Of a DNA stretch of 64,000 nucleotides, positions 48,012-58,190 are shown one piece after another (the stretch's first letter is position 1; each line of letters begins with the position of its first letter). The translations under genes were made by a program, and so were the position numbers. Below the pieces are notes generated by a model. The model had not been told where the DNA came from, did not search any database, and was given only the letters and a program-made list of their open reading frames with translations. The DNA is taken from positions 434,001 to 498,000 of the forward strand of contig NZ_OX373462.1 of NCBI RefSeq assembly GCF_947331815.1, read 5' to 3'. Origin of the DNA: Cyanobacterium sp. uoEpiScrs1 (lineage in GTDB: Bacteria > Cyanobacteriota > Cyanobacteriia > Cyanobacteriales > Microcystaceae).

Positions 48012-49096
48012 AACAACTAATCTTGAAAGAAAAAGTATATGTAAATTGAGATAATTTCTCTCCCATTTTCTTGTTTCTACCTCAACTACAAATTAGAGAT
48101 TTAGACTGTGAACGGTATATACTTCACTAGCAAATATAGATAAAGCTATTACTTATTTGATTTGATTGATATACTTTCATTCTTATTTATTTAATGAAAA
48201 TTTATATTATATTTTTTAAAATATAAACTTTGTGTGTGTAATATAAAAGGTTAAATAGTGATAGTAATTGAAGGCTAATAAATAAAAAACTAAATAATTG
48301 ACAATTAACAATTAACAAAAAATATAATCAGACAAAAATATTAACCTTCCTATTGCAATTAGTCTATAAAAATTAAATCAACTTAATCTTCAGACAAAAG
48401 TTTGGCTAATAAAATGTATAATTTATGATCGTTACACAAAACATATTAATTTTTTAATCTTTCACTATTTTGATAATATAGTGAAATTGTTTCAGCAATC
48501 TATACATTGAAATTAATGATTAACTCATCTTTATTAAGAAGTAAAATAACTAATTTTTCTGTATTTTATTTTTAATAAAGAGTACAGCTTAAAAAAGCAA
48601 CATAATTTAAAAAAGTGCAAGAGTACTAAAGTTGAGTTAAAAAATTTACCAAGCAAACTCAACATTAAAATTTAGATACATCAGACGATGATAATTATGG
48701 ACGAAGTAAATATAGTACATTTTAACGTTACTGAATAACAATACCAATAGATATAGATTTTAATTCATGTAAAATAAAGATATTTGGTGATTTTTAACTA
48801 AAATTTTACATTTTAGTTAAAAATACTTAACCTTAGGCAATTAAACTTTCTATCTTCACTTTAAATATTCGCCGATTATTGAGTAATATAAACGGTTAAT
48901 TACCCACAAATATAAATATATTAAAAACAGACAGGTACATACAATTTTTTTGTAAAATAGTACAAGCGCAGTATTATAAATATATCATTAACGCGGCTAA
49001 TTATTGTTTGAAAACTCATAAAAAATATGCTATTACTGTTGCTATGGCAATTACTGTTCAATAAGTGACGGGCAGTTGCTTCAAACAAATCTAAAT
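48012..49096. other. AT-rich gap
   Basis: About 1.08 kb with no recognisable gene. It holds a 14- to 15-bp perfect hairpin at 48790-48824 and a 9-bp AT palindrome near 48200. A two-copy echo of the GTTAATW heptamer occurs near 48303. Confidence 0.45.
48790..48824. repeat. Perfect 14-bp inverted repeat
   Basis: ATTTTTAACTAAAA (48790-48803) and its exact reverse complement (48811-48824); one more T-A pair can form inside. Confidence 0.75.
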
Positions 49097-50098
49097 ATGA
49101 GGAATAATGTGACAGTAAATCCTTTTATTTTATCAATTTTAATGTATTTGTCAATAAGCAGTGAGCCCTTGTTAAGTACTTTTGTTGACAAAAAAATATT
49201 AGACTCTCTTCTCATGTTAATTCCGCAAATAACAATCAATAATATTGATAAATCAAATAAGATGACAGTTCAATTATACGAAAATAATTTTCATCAACTT
49301 GAATTAAAAAAACAGTTTAAAAATGTAATTAATTCGGTAAGCAATTATAATTTATCTGAATTAAAAATAGAAGAAATCATGCAAAAAGTTGCAGAACAAT
49401 TTATTGGATCAACTTATAAAGCAGATTTGTTAGAAATATTTACGAAAGAAAAATTATTTGTTTCATTCGAAAAATTTGATTGTGTTTTGTTTGTGGAAAC
49501 TGTTTTAGCTATTGCCCGTAATATCATTATAAATGATAAGAGATATCTAACTTTTACTAAGCATCTTCAAGAACAACGTTATATTAATGGTTTAATAAAT
49601 GGATATTGCAGTAGACTACATTATTTTTCTGATTGGATCAATGATAACCAAAAACGAGGTAATGTGAAAGATATTACAGCAGAATTAGGAGGAATTAACT
49701 TCAATAAGAAGATTTACTTTATGAGTAAAAACCGAAAACTTTATCCTAATTTAGCGAATAATGAAATTAACTATCAATGTATTTTAGAAAGAGAAAACAA
49801 AATCAATAAATTAGTATTAAAATATATACCTAATAATAAAATAAAGCAAATTTATCCTAAACTAAAACCAGGAGATATTATTAGTATTGCTACTGATATT
49901 GATGGTTTAGATGTTACTCATGCTGGTTTAGTTTATAAAACTATAGAGAGAAATATTGGTTTTATTCATGCTTCTCCTGTTGGAGAAGTTACCATAGCTA
50001 GGGATTTAGAAAAATATGTAATAAATGTCAAAAAATCTGTCGGAATTATAGTAGCTAGACCTATTGATATTCGATTAAGAAATAACAAAAAAATATAA
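49097..50098 (+). CDS. DUF1460 protein, probable NlpC/P60-like amidase
   Basis: A 333-residue protein of the DUF1460 family, papain-like fold enzymes thought to cut peptidoglycan amide bonds. The catalytic Cys is in FDCVLFVETVLAIARN, with the HYFSDWINDNQKRGNV signature after it (about residues 165-185) and the catalytic His in DVTHAGLVYK (about 275-284). The N-terminal NPFILSILMYLSISSEPL is hydrophobic and may be a signal or anchor. The ATG at 49097 is preferred to an upstream TTG at 49076. Codon use is more AT-rich than in its neighbours. Intact. Confidence 0.8.
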   Translation: MRNNVTVNPFILSILMYLSISSEPLLSTFVDKKILDSLLMLIPQITINNIDKSNKMTVQLYENNFHQLELKKQFKNVINSVSNYNLSELKIEEIMQKVAEQFIGSTYKADLLEIFTKEKLFVSFEKFDCVLFVETVLAIARNIIINDKRYLTFTKHLQEQRYINGLINGYCSRLHYFSDWINDNQKRGNVKDITAELGGINFNKKIYFMSKNRKLYPNLANNEINYQCILERENKINKLVLKYIPNNKIKQIYPKLKPGDIISIATDIDGLDVTHAGLVYKTIERNIGFIHASPVGEVTIARDLEKYVINVKKSVGIIVARPIDIRLRNNKKI

Positions 50099-50441
50099 AT
50101 AACTACATAGGTAGAGAATATTTGAATACTTTTATAAATACTTAAGAAATCTATCGTATTTACCAAACCTAGTTGTTAAAAAAATAGCAAAATTATACTT
50201 TGCAATTAAATAATACTATTGTTGATTAACATCGCTAACAATTTGTATCAAAAAGTAATTAATAGGAACTAAACTTTAACTTTATAGTTTATGTCGTATA
50301 AGGCTATTCTTTCTTCTGCTTTTTTAAATGAATTAGAAGTAGTAACACTAAATGAAAGAAGAAATAAAAAACCCACACTACGAGTGTAATGCAGGAGATT
50401 CTCTGATGGCTATTAAATTAGGATATTAATATCTAAAATGA
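50099..50441. other. Gap between convergent genes
   Basis: A 343-base AT-rich stretch downstream of both flanking genes. Nothing recognisable is seen apart from short A/T runs. Confidence 0.4.
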
Positions 50442-50654
50442 CTAGGCTTCATCGTAGGCTTCAATATCGAGTAGATATAGATAAGGTTCAGCCAATTCTT
50501 GGCATTGAAAAGCAATCGCTCTCAGTAAATGCCAATCATTTAGGGCATCAAAGGGATTACTATAATCATCCTGTTCTAACCGCTTAGCTAAACCCGCGAC
50601 CTCCTCTTTCGTTAACGCCGAAATGTCTGACTGCCTTGCACTTAAAACTGTCAT
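50442..50654 (-). CDS. DUF2555-type cyanobacterial protein
   Basis: A 70-residue acidic protein with the pattern ALTKEEVAGLAKRLEQDDYSNPFDALNDWHLLRAIAFQ and LAEPYLYLLDIEAYDEA, which I recognise as the cyanobacterial DUF2555 family of unknown function. The ATG at 50654 is decided by an AGGAGGTG ribosome-binding site five bases upstream; the longer frame would place that site inside the coding region. The near-perfect conservation of the EAYDEA end suggests strong constraint. Isolated, between two gaps. Confidence 0.8.
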   Translation of the reverse strand: MTVLSARQSDISALTKEEVAGLAKRLEQDDYSNPFDALNDWHLLRAIAFQCQELAEPYLYLLDIEAYDEA

Positions 50655-52277
50655 TCCGCACCTCCTGATCAATCCGCACTATGAATTTTATAGCAGTCGA
50701 AGTGTAGGCCAGGATAAACCCTGTATTCTAAGCTCTAATAACAAGTAGAATTTCACTTGTGAACTTGGTATAGAAGTCTAAATGATCCTCGGCTCTGATA
50801 ACTTTTGCTATGCGTTCCCCATTATTCTACTGTGATATGAGAAATCTTCCCATAAATCCAATTCAGAAATTTTGATGCCTTGATTAAGGTAATACCTAAT
50901 TTTTTCTTAGGGTCCTTATTCTAATAGGGTTTCAGGAATTTATAGAAATTAACTTTCGCTTAAGGTACTAGCAAATATTTAAATAATTTTTAATTACTAT
51001 TATTAGATAATTGATAGTGTATAGCTAACTAATTTCAAATTCTAAATAATAAATATTTAGAACTTAAAGTAGAATATAACTTGTCTAATCCTACAAAAAA
51101 TAATAACAAGATTTTATATAGAATAAAAAACTTATTAAAAGTACTTAGAGTAGCTTATATTAACAATACAATAATAAATCCATTCTAAAAAACATAAGAA
51201 ATTAATATTTAATAAATATCTTATCCACAAATTTTTATGTTAATGATAAAAAATCTTAGATCAATTTAAATAAAAATCATCTATTTTGTAACAAAATTAT
51301 AAAGTAGATAATGTTTTGCAAATAAAAACTATTTTATTTACTGTAATTAAACTATCAAGCAACTTCAATATTTTAATGAATAAACTATGAAATAGTGGAC
51401 TCTCATATAGAATATAGGATCATCTAATATAGATCTTAAATAAACTTAACCTTATAAGTATATCTAAAAATAGATTAAAGTTACTTAAAAAAGAAATAAT
51501 ATATGCTGAGATATTCAAAGGCAATATCAAAAATATAGCTAAAATCGATAAAGTTAATTAATAAGTAATACAAGTAATTATTAAATATACAAATAAATAG
51601 TTCTAACCAAAAAAATAGATATTAAAATGATTAGTAATCAGTATAATCACTGTAATTTACAAATAGATAAGTTGTTATATAATAACAGTACATTTAGATA
51701 AAAGAGTGAGCTCAAAAATATAAAAATATACAAATTAATAGTAAAACAACTATAATCTTAGAAGAAGAACATGCCTAAGATAAAGATACGAGTTTTTTTT
51801 GCAAAATATTTTTCTTATTAAGATAATTATAGATATTATCCTGGCAAAAAAATTAAAAATGTAAACGAATATTTACTGGTTTAAGCTGTTGTTTTAGTTA
51901 ATTTAATTTCTTCTTTAACACACGCAGAACTATGTGAAGACTTAGAAAAACTTAAAATATTAATTGGTAAATACTATGAACGTTATATCATTGTTCTATT
52001 TCTTATAACAATTATTAGTGATTGCATCACCTAACTGATTAACAAAATTTACTAATTAAAGCCAATATAAAAATAGTAAACATTAGTATGTTGTGGAACT
52101 AGATTTGATACAAAGTTTATTCTAGATTAATTAACATAAGTATAATCAATCTAGTAAAAATAAGTATATAAGAAAAATTGGCTATGCCAGTTAGCAATAA
52201 AACTAAAAACTAAACTATAGACTAGCTTACTTCAAAAATATTGGTTCAATAGAATAAAAGCAATTACCTGTTTTAAT
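50655..52277. other. Gene desert with a CobN-like fossil
   Basis: The longest gap in the window, 1.6 kb, extremely AT-rich with no open frame worth naming. At 51885-52051 it contains 167 bases homologous to cobN (listed). This suggests the whole desert may be the residue of a large chelatase-like gene, but the parts before 51840 are too worn to align by eye. Confidence 0.5.
51885..52051 (+). pseudogene. Fossil of a second CobN-like gene
   Basis: These 167 bases align without a gap to bases 22901-23067 of cobN in this window, with about three quarters of positions identical by eye (124 of 167). The frame reads AVVLVNLISSLTHAELCEDLEKLKILIGKYYE, then a worn stretch, then TIISDCIT, a TAA, and LINKI, against AVILDHL...LTRAELYGDLEKLETLIDEYYE...KIISDRITQLINET in CobN. 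The stop replaces Gln. It could be a dead paralogue, or an old partial duplicate; it is closer to CobN than to the ChlH sequences I recall. Confidence 0.8.
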
Positions 52278-53477
52278 TTAATTATTAGTTTTAATGGCAA
52301 ATATATTATTAATAACTTCCTCTACAACAATATCAGGAGTAGATGCTCCAGAAGTAATACCAATTTTAACATGATCATCTTGAAGCCAGTTTTTTTCTAG
52401 TTTTAAATCTTTACCTAAAGGTTTATGTTCGATGCTATTATCTAATTTGATACAAGTGGCATCGTCAATATGATATGACGGAATTTGTCGTCCAATAGCA
52501 ATTTCTTGCAAATGAGTGGTATTAGAGGAATTAAATCCTCCAATAACTACCATTAAATCTAAATTATGTTTAACTAATTCTAGCATAGCATCTTGACGTT
52601 CTTGGGTGGCATCACAGATTGTATTAAAACTCATAAAATAGTCACGCAAATTCGCTTTTCCATATTTTTTGATAATTGTCTCTTCAAATATTTGACTAAT
52701 TTGTTCTGTTTCACTTTTCAACATAGTTGTTTGATTAGCAATCCCCAACTTTTCTAAATCGGAATCAGGATTAAATCCTGCTGAATGGGCATTCTTGAAT
52801 TTATCCAAAAATTCTTTTTTGTTTCCTCCATTCAAGATATAGTTGCAGACGTAGTTAGCTTGTTCTAAATTTAAGATAACTAAATAATCACCGGCAAATG
52901 AACTGGTAGCAACAGTCTCTTCGTGAAGATATTTGCCATGGATAATGGAGGTGTAATTGCGTTTTTTGTGTTTTTCTACGGAATTCCAAACCTTAGAAAC
53001 CCAAGGACAAGTAGTATCTACAATTGTACAACCTTTATTATTTAAAAGTTCTATTTCACTGATACTTGCTCCAAAAGCTGGCAAAATAACGACATCTCCT
53101 TGTTTAACTGCAGAAAAGTCTTTATCGTTATTTACCACTTCGATAAAATCTACATCCATTTCCAAAAGTTGTCGATTAACAGAAGGATTATGAATAATTT
53201 CGTTGGTAATCCAAATAGATTTATTTGGAAAATGTTTACGGGTTTCGTAAGCCATCGCAACAGCTCGTTCAACCCCCCAACAAAATCCAAATGCTTTTGC
53301 TAGGTGAATCGTCACTTTTCCATTTTGCCATTGATAGTTGTTTTGACGCATTCGTTGAATCAGAGAACTTTGATACTCCATATTCATAGTCTGCATAATT
53401 TCGTACTCATAGCCAAATCCTTTGCGATGGTAATGTGCGGACTGTTGCAATGAACGTTTAAATTTTTTAGTATCCAT
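52278..53477 (-). CDS. ispH: 4-hydroxy-3-methylbut-2-enyl diphosphate reductase
   Basis: The last enzyme of the MEP isoprenoid pathway, an iron-sulfur protein giving IPP and DMAPP. The three cluster Cys are visible: [11 protein letters not shown] (about residue 66), [12 protein letters not shown], and [25 protein letters not shown] ends the core. From the ATG at 53477 ([10 protein letters not shown]) it has 399 residues, the longer cyanobacterial/plant form; upstream codons to 53582 are hydrophobic and unlike the family. Intact; consistent with the kept carotenoid gene crtD. Confidence 0.94.
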   Translation of the reverse strand: MDTKKFKRSLQQSAHYHRKGFGYEYEIMQTMNMEYQSSLIQRMRQNNYQWQNGKVTIHLAKAFGFCWGVERAVAMAYETRKHFPNKSIWITNEIIHNPSVNRQLLEMDVDFIEVVNNDKDFSAVKQGDVVILPAFGASISEIELLNNKGCTIVDTTCPWVSKVWNSVEKHKKRNYTSIIHGKYLHEETVATSSFAGDYLVILNLEQANYVCNYILNGGNKKEFLDKFKNAHSAGFNPDSDLEKLGIANQTTMLKSETEQISQIFEETIIKKYGKANLRDYFMSFNTICDATQERQDAMLELVKHNLDLMVVIGGFNSSNTTHLQEIAIGRQIPSYHIDDATCIKLDNSIEHKPLGKDLKLEKNWLQDDHVKIGITSGASTPDIVVEEVINNIFAIKTNN

Positions 53478-53651
53478 CAGACTTAATCTAGATATTGTAA
53501 TAGAAAGTATAGTCTTAGTTTGAGTGAGCACTCGTATGATAGCTTTATTCTTTCCTATAAAAAATATCAATTGCTCCAACAAATCTAATACGAATGATAG
53601 TATCCATTGTTTTAGTTTTTAACTAGTTAATTAGTGAGCAATATTAACAGT

Positions 53652-54533
53652 TTAAAGAAAATTATGGCGCGGATTAAACATTTCTATTTCACGAATTTTT
53701 TGATATAACTCAAACTCTTTTTCATTAATTTCTAAGGGAATAGCAATATGAATTTCTACTAATTGGTCTCCTCGACCACCATTGCCGTCAGGATATCCTT
53801 TATTAGCCAAACGCAACCTTTGACCTGGACGAACTCCTTCAGGAATAGTCATCTTCACCAACCCATCAATTGTGGGAATTTCGATAGTTTCCCCTAGAAT
53901 AGCTTCACTAGGAGTAACGGGGATACGACAAAAAATATCCGTTCCTTGTAACTCAAAATATGGATGAGTTGCTAGGGAAATTTTTAAATAAAGATCTCCT
54001 CCGTCAAGCCCCTGTCCTTTGAGACGAATTTTTTGTCCATTAATCATTCCGGAGGGCATTTCTACTTCTAATGATCGCCCATCTTCAAGGCGAATGCGTT
54101 CACGTCCGCCTTGATAAGCCCTTTCTAGGGGTAGATTTAACTTAGCCTCTACATCCCGTCTTCCTAAAGGAGAAGAGTTAACGATTTTTATCCTTTTGCT
54201 GTTTCCTGGGCTAAAATTTTTAAACTTCCAGAAGTCGGAGTCTTGACGATAAGAATTGTTACTACCAATACCATTGCGGAAAATCGTATCTCGTCCACGA
54301 CTAGGACGACGTTTACCAAAGAATTGTGAATCGTATTCAGCACGTTTTGTCTGATCCGAGAGAATATTATAGGCTTCATTAATATCTTTAAATTTCTCCT
54401 CAGCCATCTTATCCCCTGGATTAACATCAGGATGGTACTGTCGTGCCAATCTCCGAAAAGATTTCTTCATCTCCTCACTAGTAGCGTTTTTTGAGACTCC
54501 TAGAATGGCATAATGGTTGCGGACTTGCTGCAT
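53652..54533 (-). CDS. dnaJ: J-domain co-chaperone (DnaJ/CbpA type)
   Basis: A co-chaperone of 293 residues. The J domain (residues 7-70) has HYAILGVSKNATSEEMKKSFRRLARQYHPDVNPGD with the HPD motif and EKFKDINEAYNILSD. A short Gly/Asn/Ser-rich linker follows, then the DnaJ C-terminal substrate-binding region (about 120-285). The zinc finger of classical DnaJ is missing, so it is a type II (CbpA-like) protein. It starts 80 bases after the dnaK3 stop on the same strand. In cyanobacteria DnaK3 and its DnaJ partner are paired in this way. Confidence 0.9.
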   Translation of the reverse strand: MQQVRNHYAILGVSKNATSEEMKKSFRRLARQYHPDVNPGDKMAEEKFKDINEAYNILSDQTKRAEYDSQFFGKRRPSRGRDTIFRNGIGSNNSYRQDSDFWKFKNFSPGNSKRIKIVNSSPLGRRDVEAKLNLPLERAYQGGRERIRLEDGRSLEVEMPSGMINGQKIRLKGQGLDGGDLYLKISLATHPYFELQGTDIFCRIPVTPSEAILGETIEIPTIDGLVKMTIPEGVRPGQRLRLANKGYPDGNGGRGDQLVEIHIAIPLEINEKEFELYQKIREIEMFNPRHNFL

Positions 54534-54613
54534 ATAATTAGTTATCTAAATATATAGTAGACATTGAATGGTTAGGTTCAAAAAACTTAGTAGTAAATAA
54601 CTTATTAACTACC

Positions 54614-56779
54614 TTAGAACCAATCATCGTCCTCTTCATCCCAATTATTCTCGGCAGGAATAAGACGAGATTTATCGCGAGAGTAATACCTTTCAGACTC
54701 AGTTCCAGGATACCGTTTGTCTGATGTAGATGACTTACGACTCGACTGGGAACGATAGGAACGATTGTCCCCCCAATTTTCATAATCGTCATAGTTATCG
54801 TAGCGGGGTGATCGATAGTCTTGAGGTTCCTCATACTCATAAGGGGAGGAAGCATAATCATCACGATAGGTGCTTCGACGACGGGTAGTATAGGAGAGAT
54901 CGTCTTCAGATTTTCCCGTTAACGTCTTGCGAATAGAATTAAAAAAGCCCTCATCCTCCTCGTCATATTGTAGACGAACTTCTCGGTTAAGTTCGTAGAG
55001 TACGTCTTGCAGATCAGCTTGAGCGAGATCGAGACGACGTTCATCGTCTTTATCAAGACTATCCTTAATTTCAGTATTTAAAGACTCAATTTGACGACGA
55101 TAAGAACTGGTAAACTGAGTTCCAAAATCAAGAGTAACTTCCTTAAGTCGCCGTAAGGCTTGATCCGTTAGAGCTTGAGCTCGGTTGCGTTTTTCTACTC
55201 GCTCTCTTCGTTGGCGATCACCCTCAGCAAATTTGGCGGCTTCTTGAATCATTCTATTGACTTCCACGTCATCTAGGGTAGAAGTTCCTTGAACGGTAAT
55301 GGTTTGCTCCCGTCCTGTAGTACGATCACGGGCCATCACCTGCAAAATTCCATTAGCATCAATATCAAACGCCACTTGAATTTGGGGAATTCCTCTAGCG
55401 GCTGGCGGAATTCCGCTTAATTTAAACCGTCCTAAAGATTTATTATCCTTCGCCATTTCCCGTTCTCCTTGAACCACATGAATTTCCACCATAGTCTGAT
55501 TATTTTCTCCAGTAGAAAAGGTGTCCGAACGTCTAACTGGAATTGTCGTGTTACGGGGGATTAATTTTTTGGTAACACCTCCAATAGTTTCTAACCCCAA
55601 AGATAAAGGAGTAACATCAAGTAGTAATATGTTCTTAACTTGCCCCTCCAAAATACCTGATTGAATAGCAGCTCCTACTGCCACCACTTCATCAGGGTTA
55701 ACATTTTCGTTAGGTTCTTTATCAATAAAACTTCGTATCAACTCTTTGATCATAGGCATTCTGGTTGCTCCCCCGACAAGTACAACCTCATCGATTTGAG
55801 CAGAGGTTAACTGTGCATCATTGAGAGCACGTTTGATAGGACGACGGAGGCGACTCACTAAATCTCCACAAAGATCTTCAAATTCGGGGCGAGTTAAACG
55901 GGTTTCAATGTGTTTTGGACCATCTTCAGTGGCAGTGATGAAAGGAAGATTAATGTCAGTTATACTAACCCCTGATAATTCAATTTTGGCCTTTTCTGCA
56001 GCCTCGGTTAGGCGTTGCAATGCCTGTCTATCCTTGCAGAGGTCTACTCCTTCTTGTTCAATAAACTTTTTAGCTAACCAATCAACAATACGTCTATCAA
56101 AGTCATTGCCTCCTAATTGGGTATCTCCACTAGTTGCTCTAACTTCGAGGACTCCATCCCCCACTTCGAGGATAGAAACATCAAAGGTTCCTCCTCCCAA
56201 GTCGAAGACTAATATTTTTTGTGAGCGCTGTTTATCCAACCCATAAGCTAAAGAAGCCGCCGTTGGTTCATTGAGAATACGATGAACTTCTAAGCCGGCA
56301 ATGCGCCCAGCATTTTTAGTAGCTTGACGTTGGGAGTCATTAAAATAAGCGGGAACAGTAATTACGGCTCCTGTGATTGGCTCTCCCAAATAACGTTCAG
56401 CTTCCCCTACTAATTTTCGTAGAATCATCGCGGAGACTTCTTCGGGGGCAAATTCTTTTTTAAGGCGAGGACAACGAATTTTAATATTATCGTTGTCATC
56501 TCGACGAACAGTATAGGGAACTTGTTTCGATTCTGGTTCAAGCTCTTCATACCGACGACCCATAAACCTTTTCACCCCAAAAAATGTATTTTGAGGGTTG
56601 AGAACAGCCTGTCTTCTAGCCAATTGCCCAACTACTAATTCTCCATCTTTATTAAAACCTACTACTGAAGGGGTTGTCCGCATCCCTTCTGAACTGGCTA
56701 TCACTACTGGTTTTCCGCCCTCCATGACGGCTACCACAGAGTTAGTTGTCCCCAGGTCAATGCCGACTACTTTTCCCAT
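54614..56779 (-). CDS. dnaK3: Molecular chaperone DnaK3
   Basis: A Hsp70 of 721 residues. Nucleotide-binding domain: [37 protein letters not shown], and [13 protein letters not shown]. The substrate-binding domain has [17 protein letters not shown]. After about residue 600 comes an extended acidic and Tyr/Ser/Arg-rich tail ending WDEEDDDWF. This tail identifies the cyanobacterial DnaK3 type, which in Synechocystis and Synechococcus is associated with thylakoid membranes and polysomes and is essential. It is followed by its dnaJ. The 5' region holds overlapping inverted repeats (56882-56991). Confidence 0.9.
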   Translation of the reverse strand: MGKVVGIDLGTTNSVVAVMEGGKPVVIASSEGMRTTPSVVGFNKDGELVVGQLARRQAVLNPQNTFFGVKRFMGRRYEELEPESKQVPYTVRRDDNDNIKIRCPRLKKEFAPEEVSAMILRKLVGEAERYLGEPITGAVITVPAYFNDSQRQATKNAGRIAGLEVHRILNEPTAASLAYGLDKQRSQKILVFDLGGGTFDVSILEVGDGVLEVRATSGDTQLGGNDFDRRIVDWLAKKFIEQEGVDLCKDRQALQRLTEAAEKAKIELSGVSITDINLPFITATEDGPKHIETRLTRPEFEDLCGDLVSRLRRPIKRALNDAQLTSAQIDEVVLVGGATRMPMIKELIRSFIDKEPNENVNPDEVVAVGAAIQSGILEGQVKNILLLDVTPLSLGLETIGGVTKKLIPRNTTIPVRRSDTFSTGENNQTMVEIHVVQGEREMAKDNKSLGRFKLSGIPPAARGIPQIQVAFDIDANGILQVMARDRTTGREQTITVQGTSTLDDVEVNRMIQEAAKFAEGDRQRRERVEKRNRAQALTDQALRRLKEVTLDFGTQFTSSYRRQIESLNTEIKDSLDKDDERRLDLAQADLQDVLYELNREVRLQYDEEDEGFFNSIRKTLTGKSEDDLSYTTRRRSTYRDDYASSPYEYEEPQDYRSPRYDNYDDYENWGDNRSYRSQSSRKSSTSDKRYPGTESERYYSRDKSRLIPAENNWDEEDDDWF

Positions 56780-56881
56780 GCCTCTGTTTTTCTCCAGCTA
56801 CTCCAATTAAATCTTGAGTCTTTATTTTTTTGAAAGATTACCGCGTACGCTGAAAGCGTGCCACCGGCCACCATGCCTCAC

Positions 56882-56991
56882 TGAGAATATTCTATCTCAA
56901 TGTTGTGAGAGGTCTTCCATATAAACTCTTTATGCAGTTTAACGGAATCGGTAACGGTTAACGCGTAATATTCTCAAAAGCTTTTTTGAGA
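56882..56991 (-). promoter_or_regulatory. Overlapping inverted repeats upstream of dnaK3
   Basis: TGAGAATATT (56882-56891) pairs with AATATTCTCA (56967-56976). The latter overlaps a second hairpin, TTCTCAAAA with TTTTGAGAA (56971-56991), so the two folds exclude each other. It lies 103-212 bases before the dnaK3 start and does not match the CIRCE operator. A role as a temperature- or transcription-responsive leader is inference. Confidence 0.35.
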
Positions 56992-57220
56992 AGTAAAAGA
57001 TCTATATAAAATTTCGCAGACCTAGACATAAATGTCTAGTAATTATTCCCATAGCCTTAATAGTTTGAATAGTCTTAGTTTTTAATTATGAAGCAGAGCA
57101 AAAAGCAAAAGTTATTGCTTTAGTAAATCAAAGAATATTTTTGTATAAAAATCATAATAAACCCACTTTTAGACTGGTCTATTTTTGTCAATAGAATTTT
57201 TAATTTTTGACAATAAATAT

Positions 57221-57331
57221 AGATAGTCGTCGCAATAATTTCAACTTATTTTTTTGTTTTTAAAAAGCAGCTTTTCTTCTAAACTACTTTTTAAAAATTT
57301 AAATTCATTAAATAACTATCTATATTTATTG
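57221..57331. repeat. 111-base element with perfect 17-bp inverted ends
   Basis: CAATAAATATAGATAGT (57221-57237) and its exact reverse complement (57315-57331) frame 77 bases in which TTTTTAAAAAG and CTTTTTAAAAA can also pair. The layout resembles a small MITE-like element or a large hairpin. Confidence 0.65.
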
Positions 57332-57480
57332 TTTATTGATAGTTTGGTGCAAGTTCTTTTCTTAAAACAACTATTTTATATATCAAACAGTTATTTACGC
57401 ATATTGTATGATATGTCCTTTATTAAAAAGTTAAACAACTAAATTTAAACAAAAAAATCGATAAAGTAAATAAATGATCT

Positions 57481-57523
57481 GTATTTTTTTACTAAAGTAA
57501 AGTAAGTACATGTAAAAAAATAC
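57481..57523. repeat. Perfect 12-bp inverted repeat
   Basis: GTATTTTTTTAC (57481-57492) and its exact reverse complement (57512-57523) around a 19-base loop. Confidence 0.65.
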
Positions 57524-58190
57524 AACATCATATCATAAAAAGATAATTTTTTACAAAATTTATATTTAATCCTATAAAATTATATGTATTGGATTTAATT
57601 ATAAACATCATATTTATTTATAATTAACAATTTGAATGTCATAATATTTCATGAGAGCTATTCTTTATTTTGAGAGATTAGGTGTTTAAATTGCAGTCAG
57701 ATATCTAAAAAAATTTAATATGTTTGAGTAGTACTTTGTATCACGCAAAAAGTCTAATTAAAAGTCAACACAGTATTTTAACTGCAATTTTATTTTCACA
57801 AAAAATAATGAATTATTTATAAACTTACTTATTGTACAAATAATATTTTTGTACTAAACACTTTAAATGGTATTAAAAAAAGAGCAGCTTATTTATCTTA
57901 CGTCTAAACATGACAAAATTGTACAAATACTTTAATGAAAGCTAATAATCATTAGTCTTAAAAACTTTTAAAGAAGCTATTTCGTAACTATTTATTCAAG
58001 TTTGTGCTAAAATCACACACAAATCTATGAGTCAAATTACAGTAAGTAATAAAAAATAATTCTATCTAGTTGCGCTATTAATTGGATGAATAAGTCAATA
58101 ATTGTTGACCTTTACTACCTGCTTCTTATAAGAAGTTATACTATGAGGAATAAAGATTAATAGCCTTAGCTCAAGAGACTCCCCTGAAGA

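Larger units (their letters stand above)
56780..58190. other. AT-rich gap between divergent dnaK3 and prfC
   Basis: About 1.4 kb. It holds the inverted repeats upstream of dnaK3, a 111-base element with 17-bp inverted ends (57221-57331) and a 12-bp hairpin (57481-57523). An AT-rich 62-codon frame at 57254-57442 overlaps the inverted repeat and is not credible as a gene. Confidence 0.5.

Noticed and set aside
57254..57442. 62-codon frame upstream of prfC
   Set aside because: Leu/Phe/Ser/Asn-only low-complexity composition, and it overlaps an inverted repeat. Expected by chance in AT-rich DNA.
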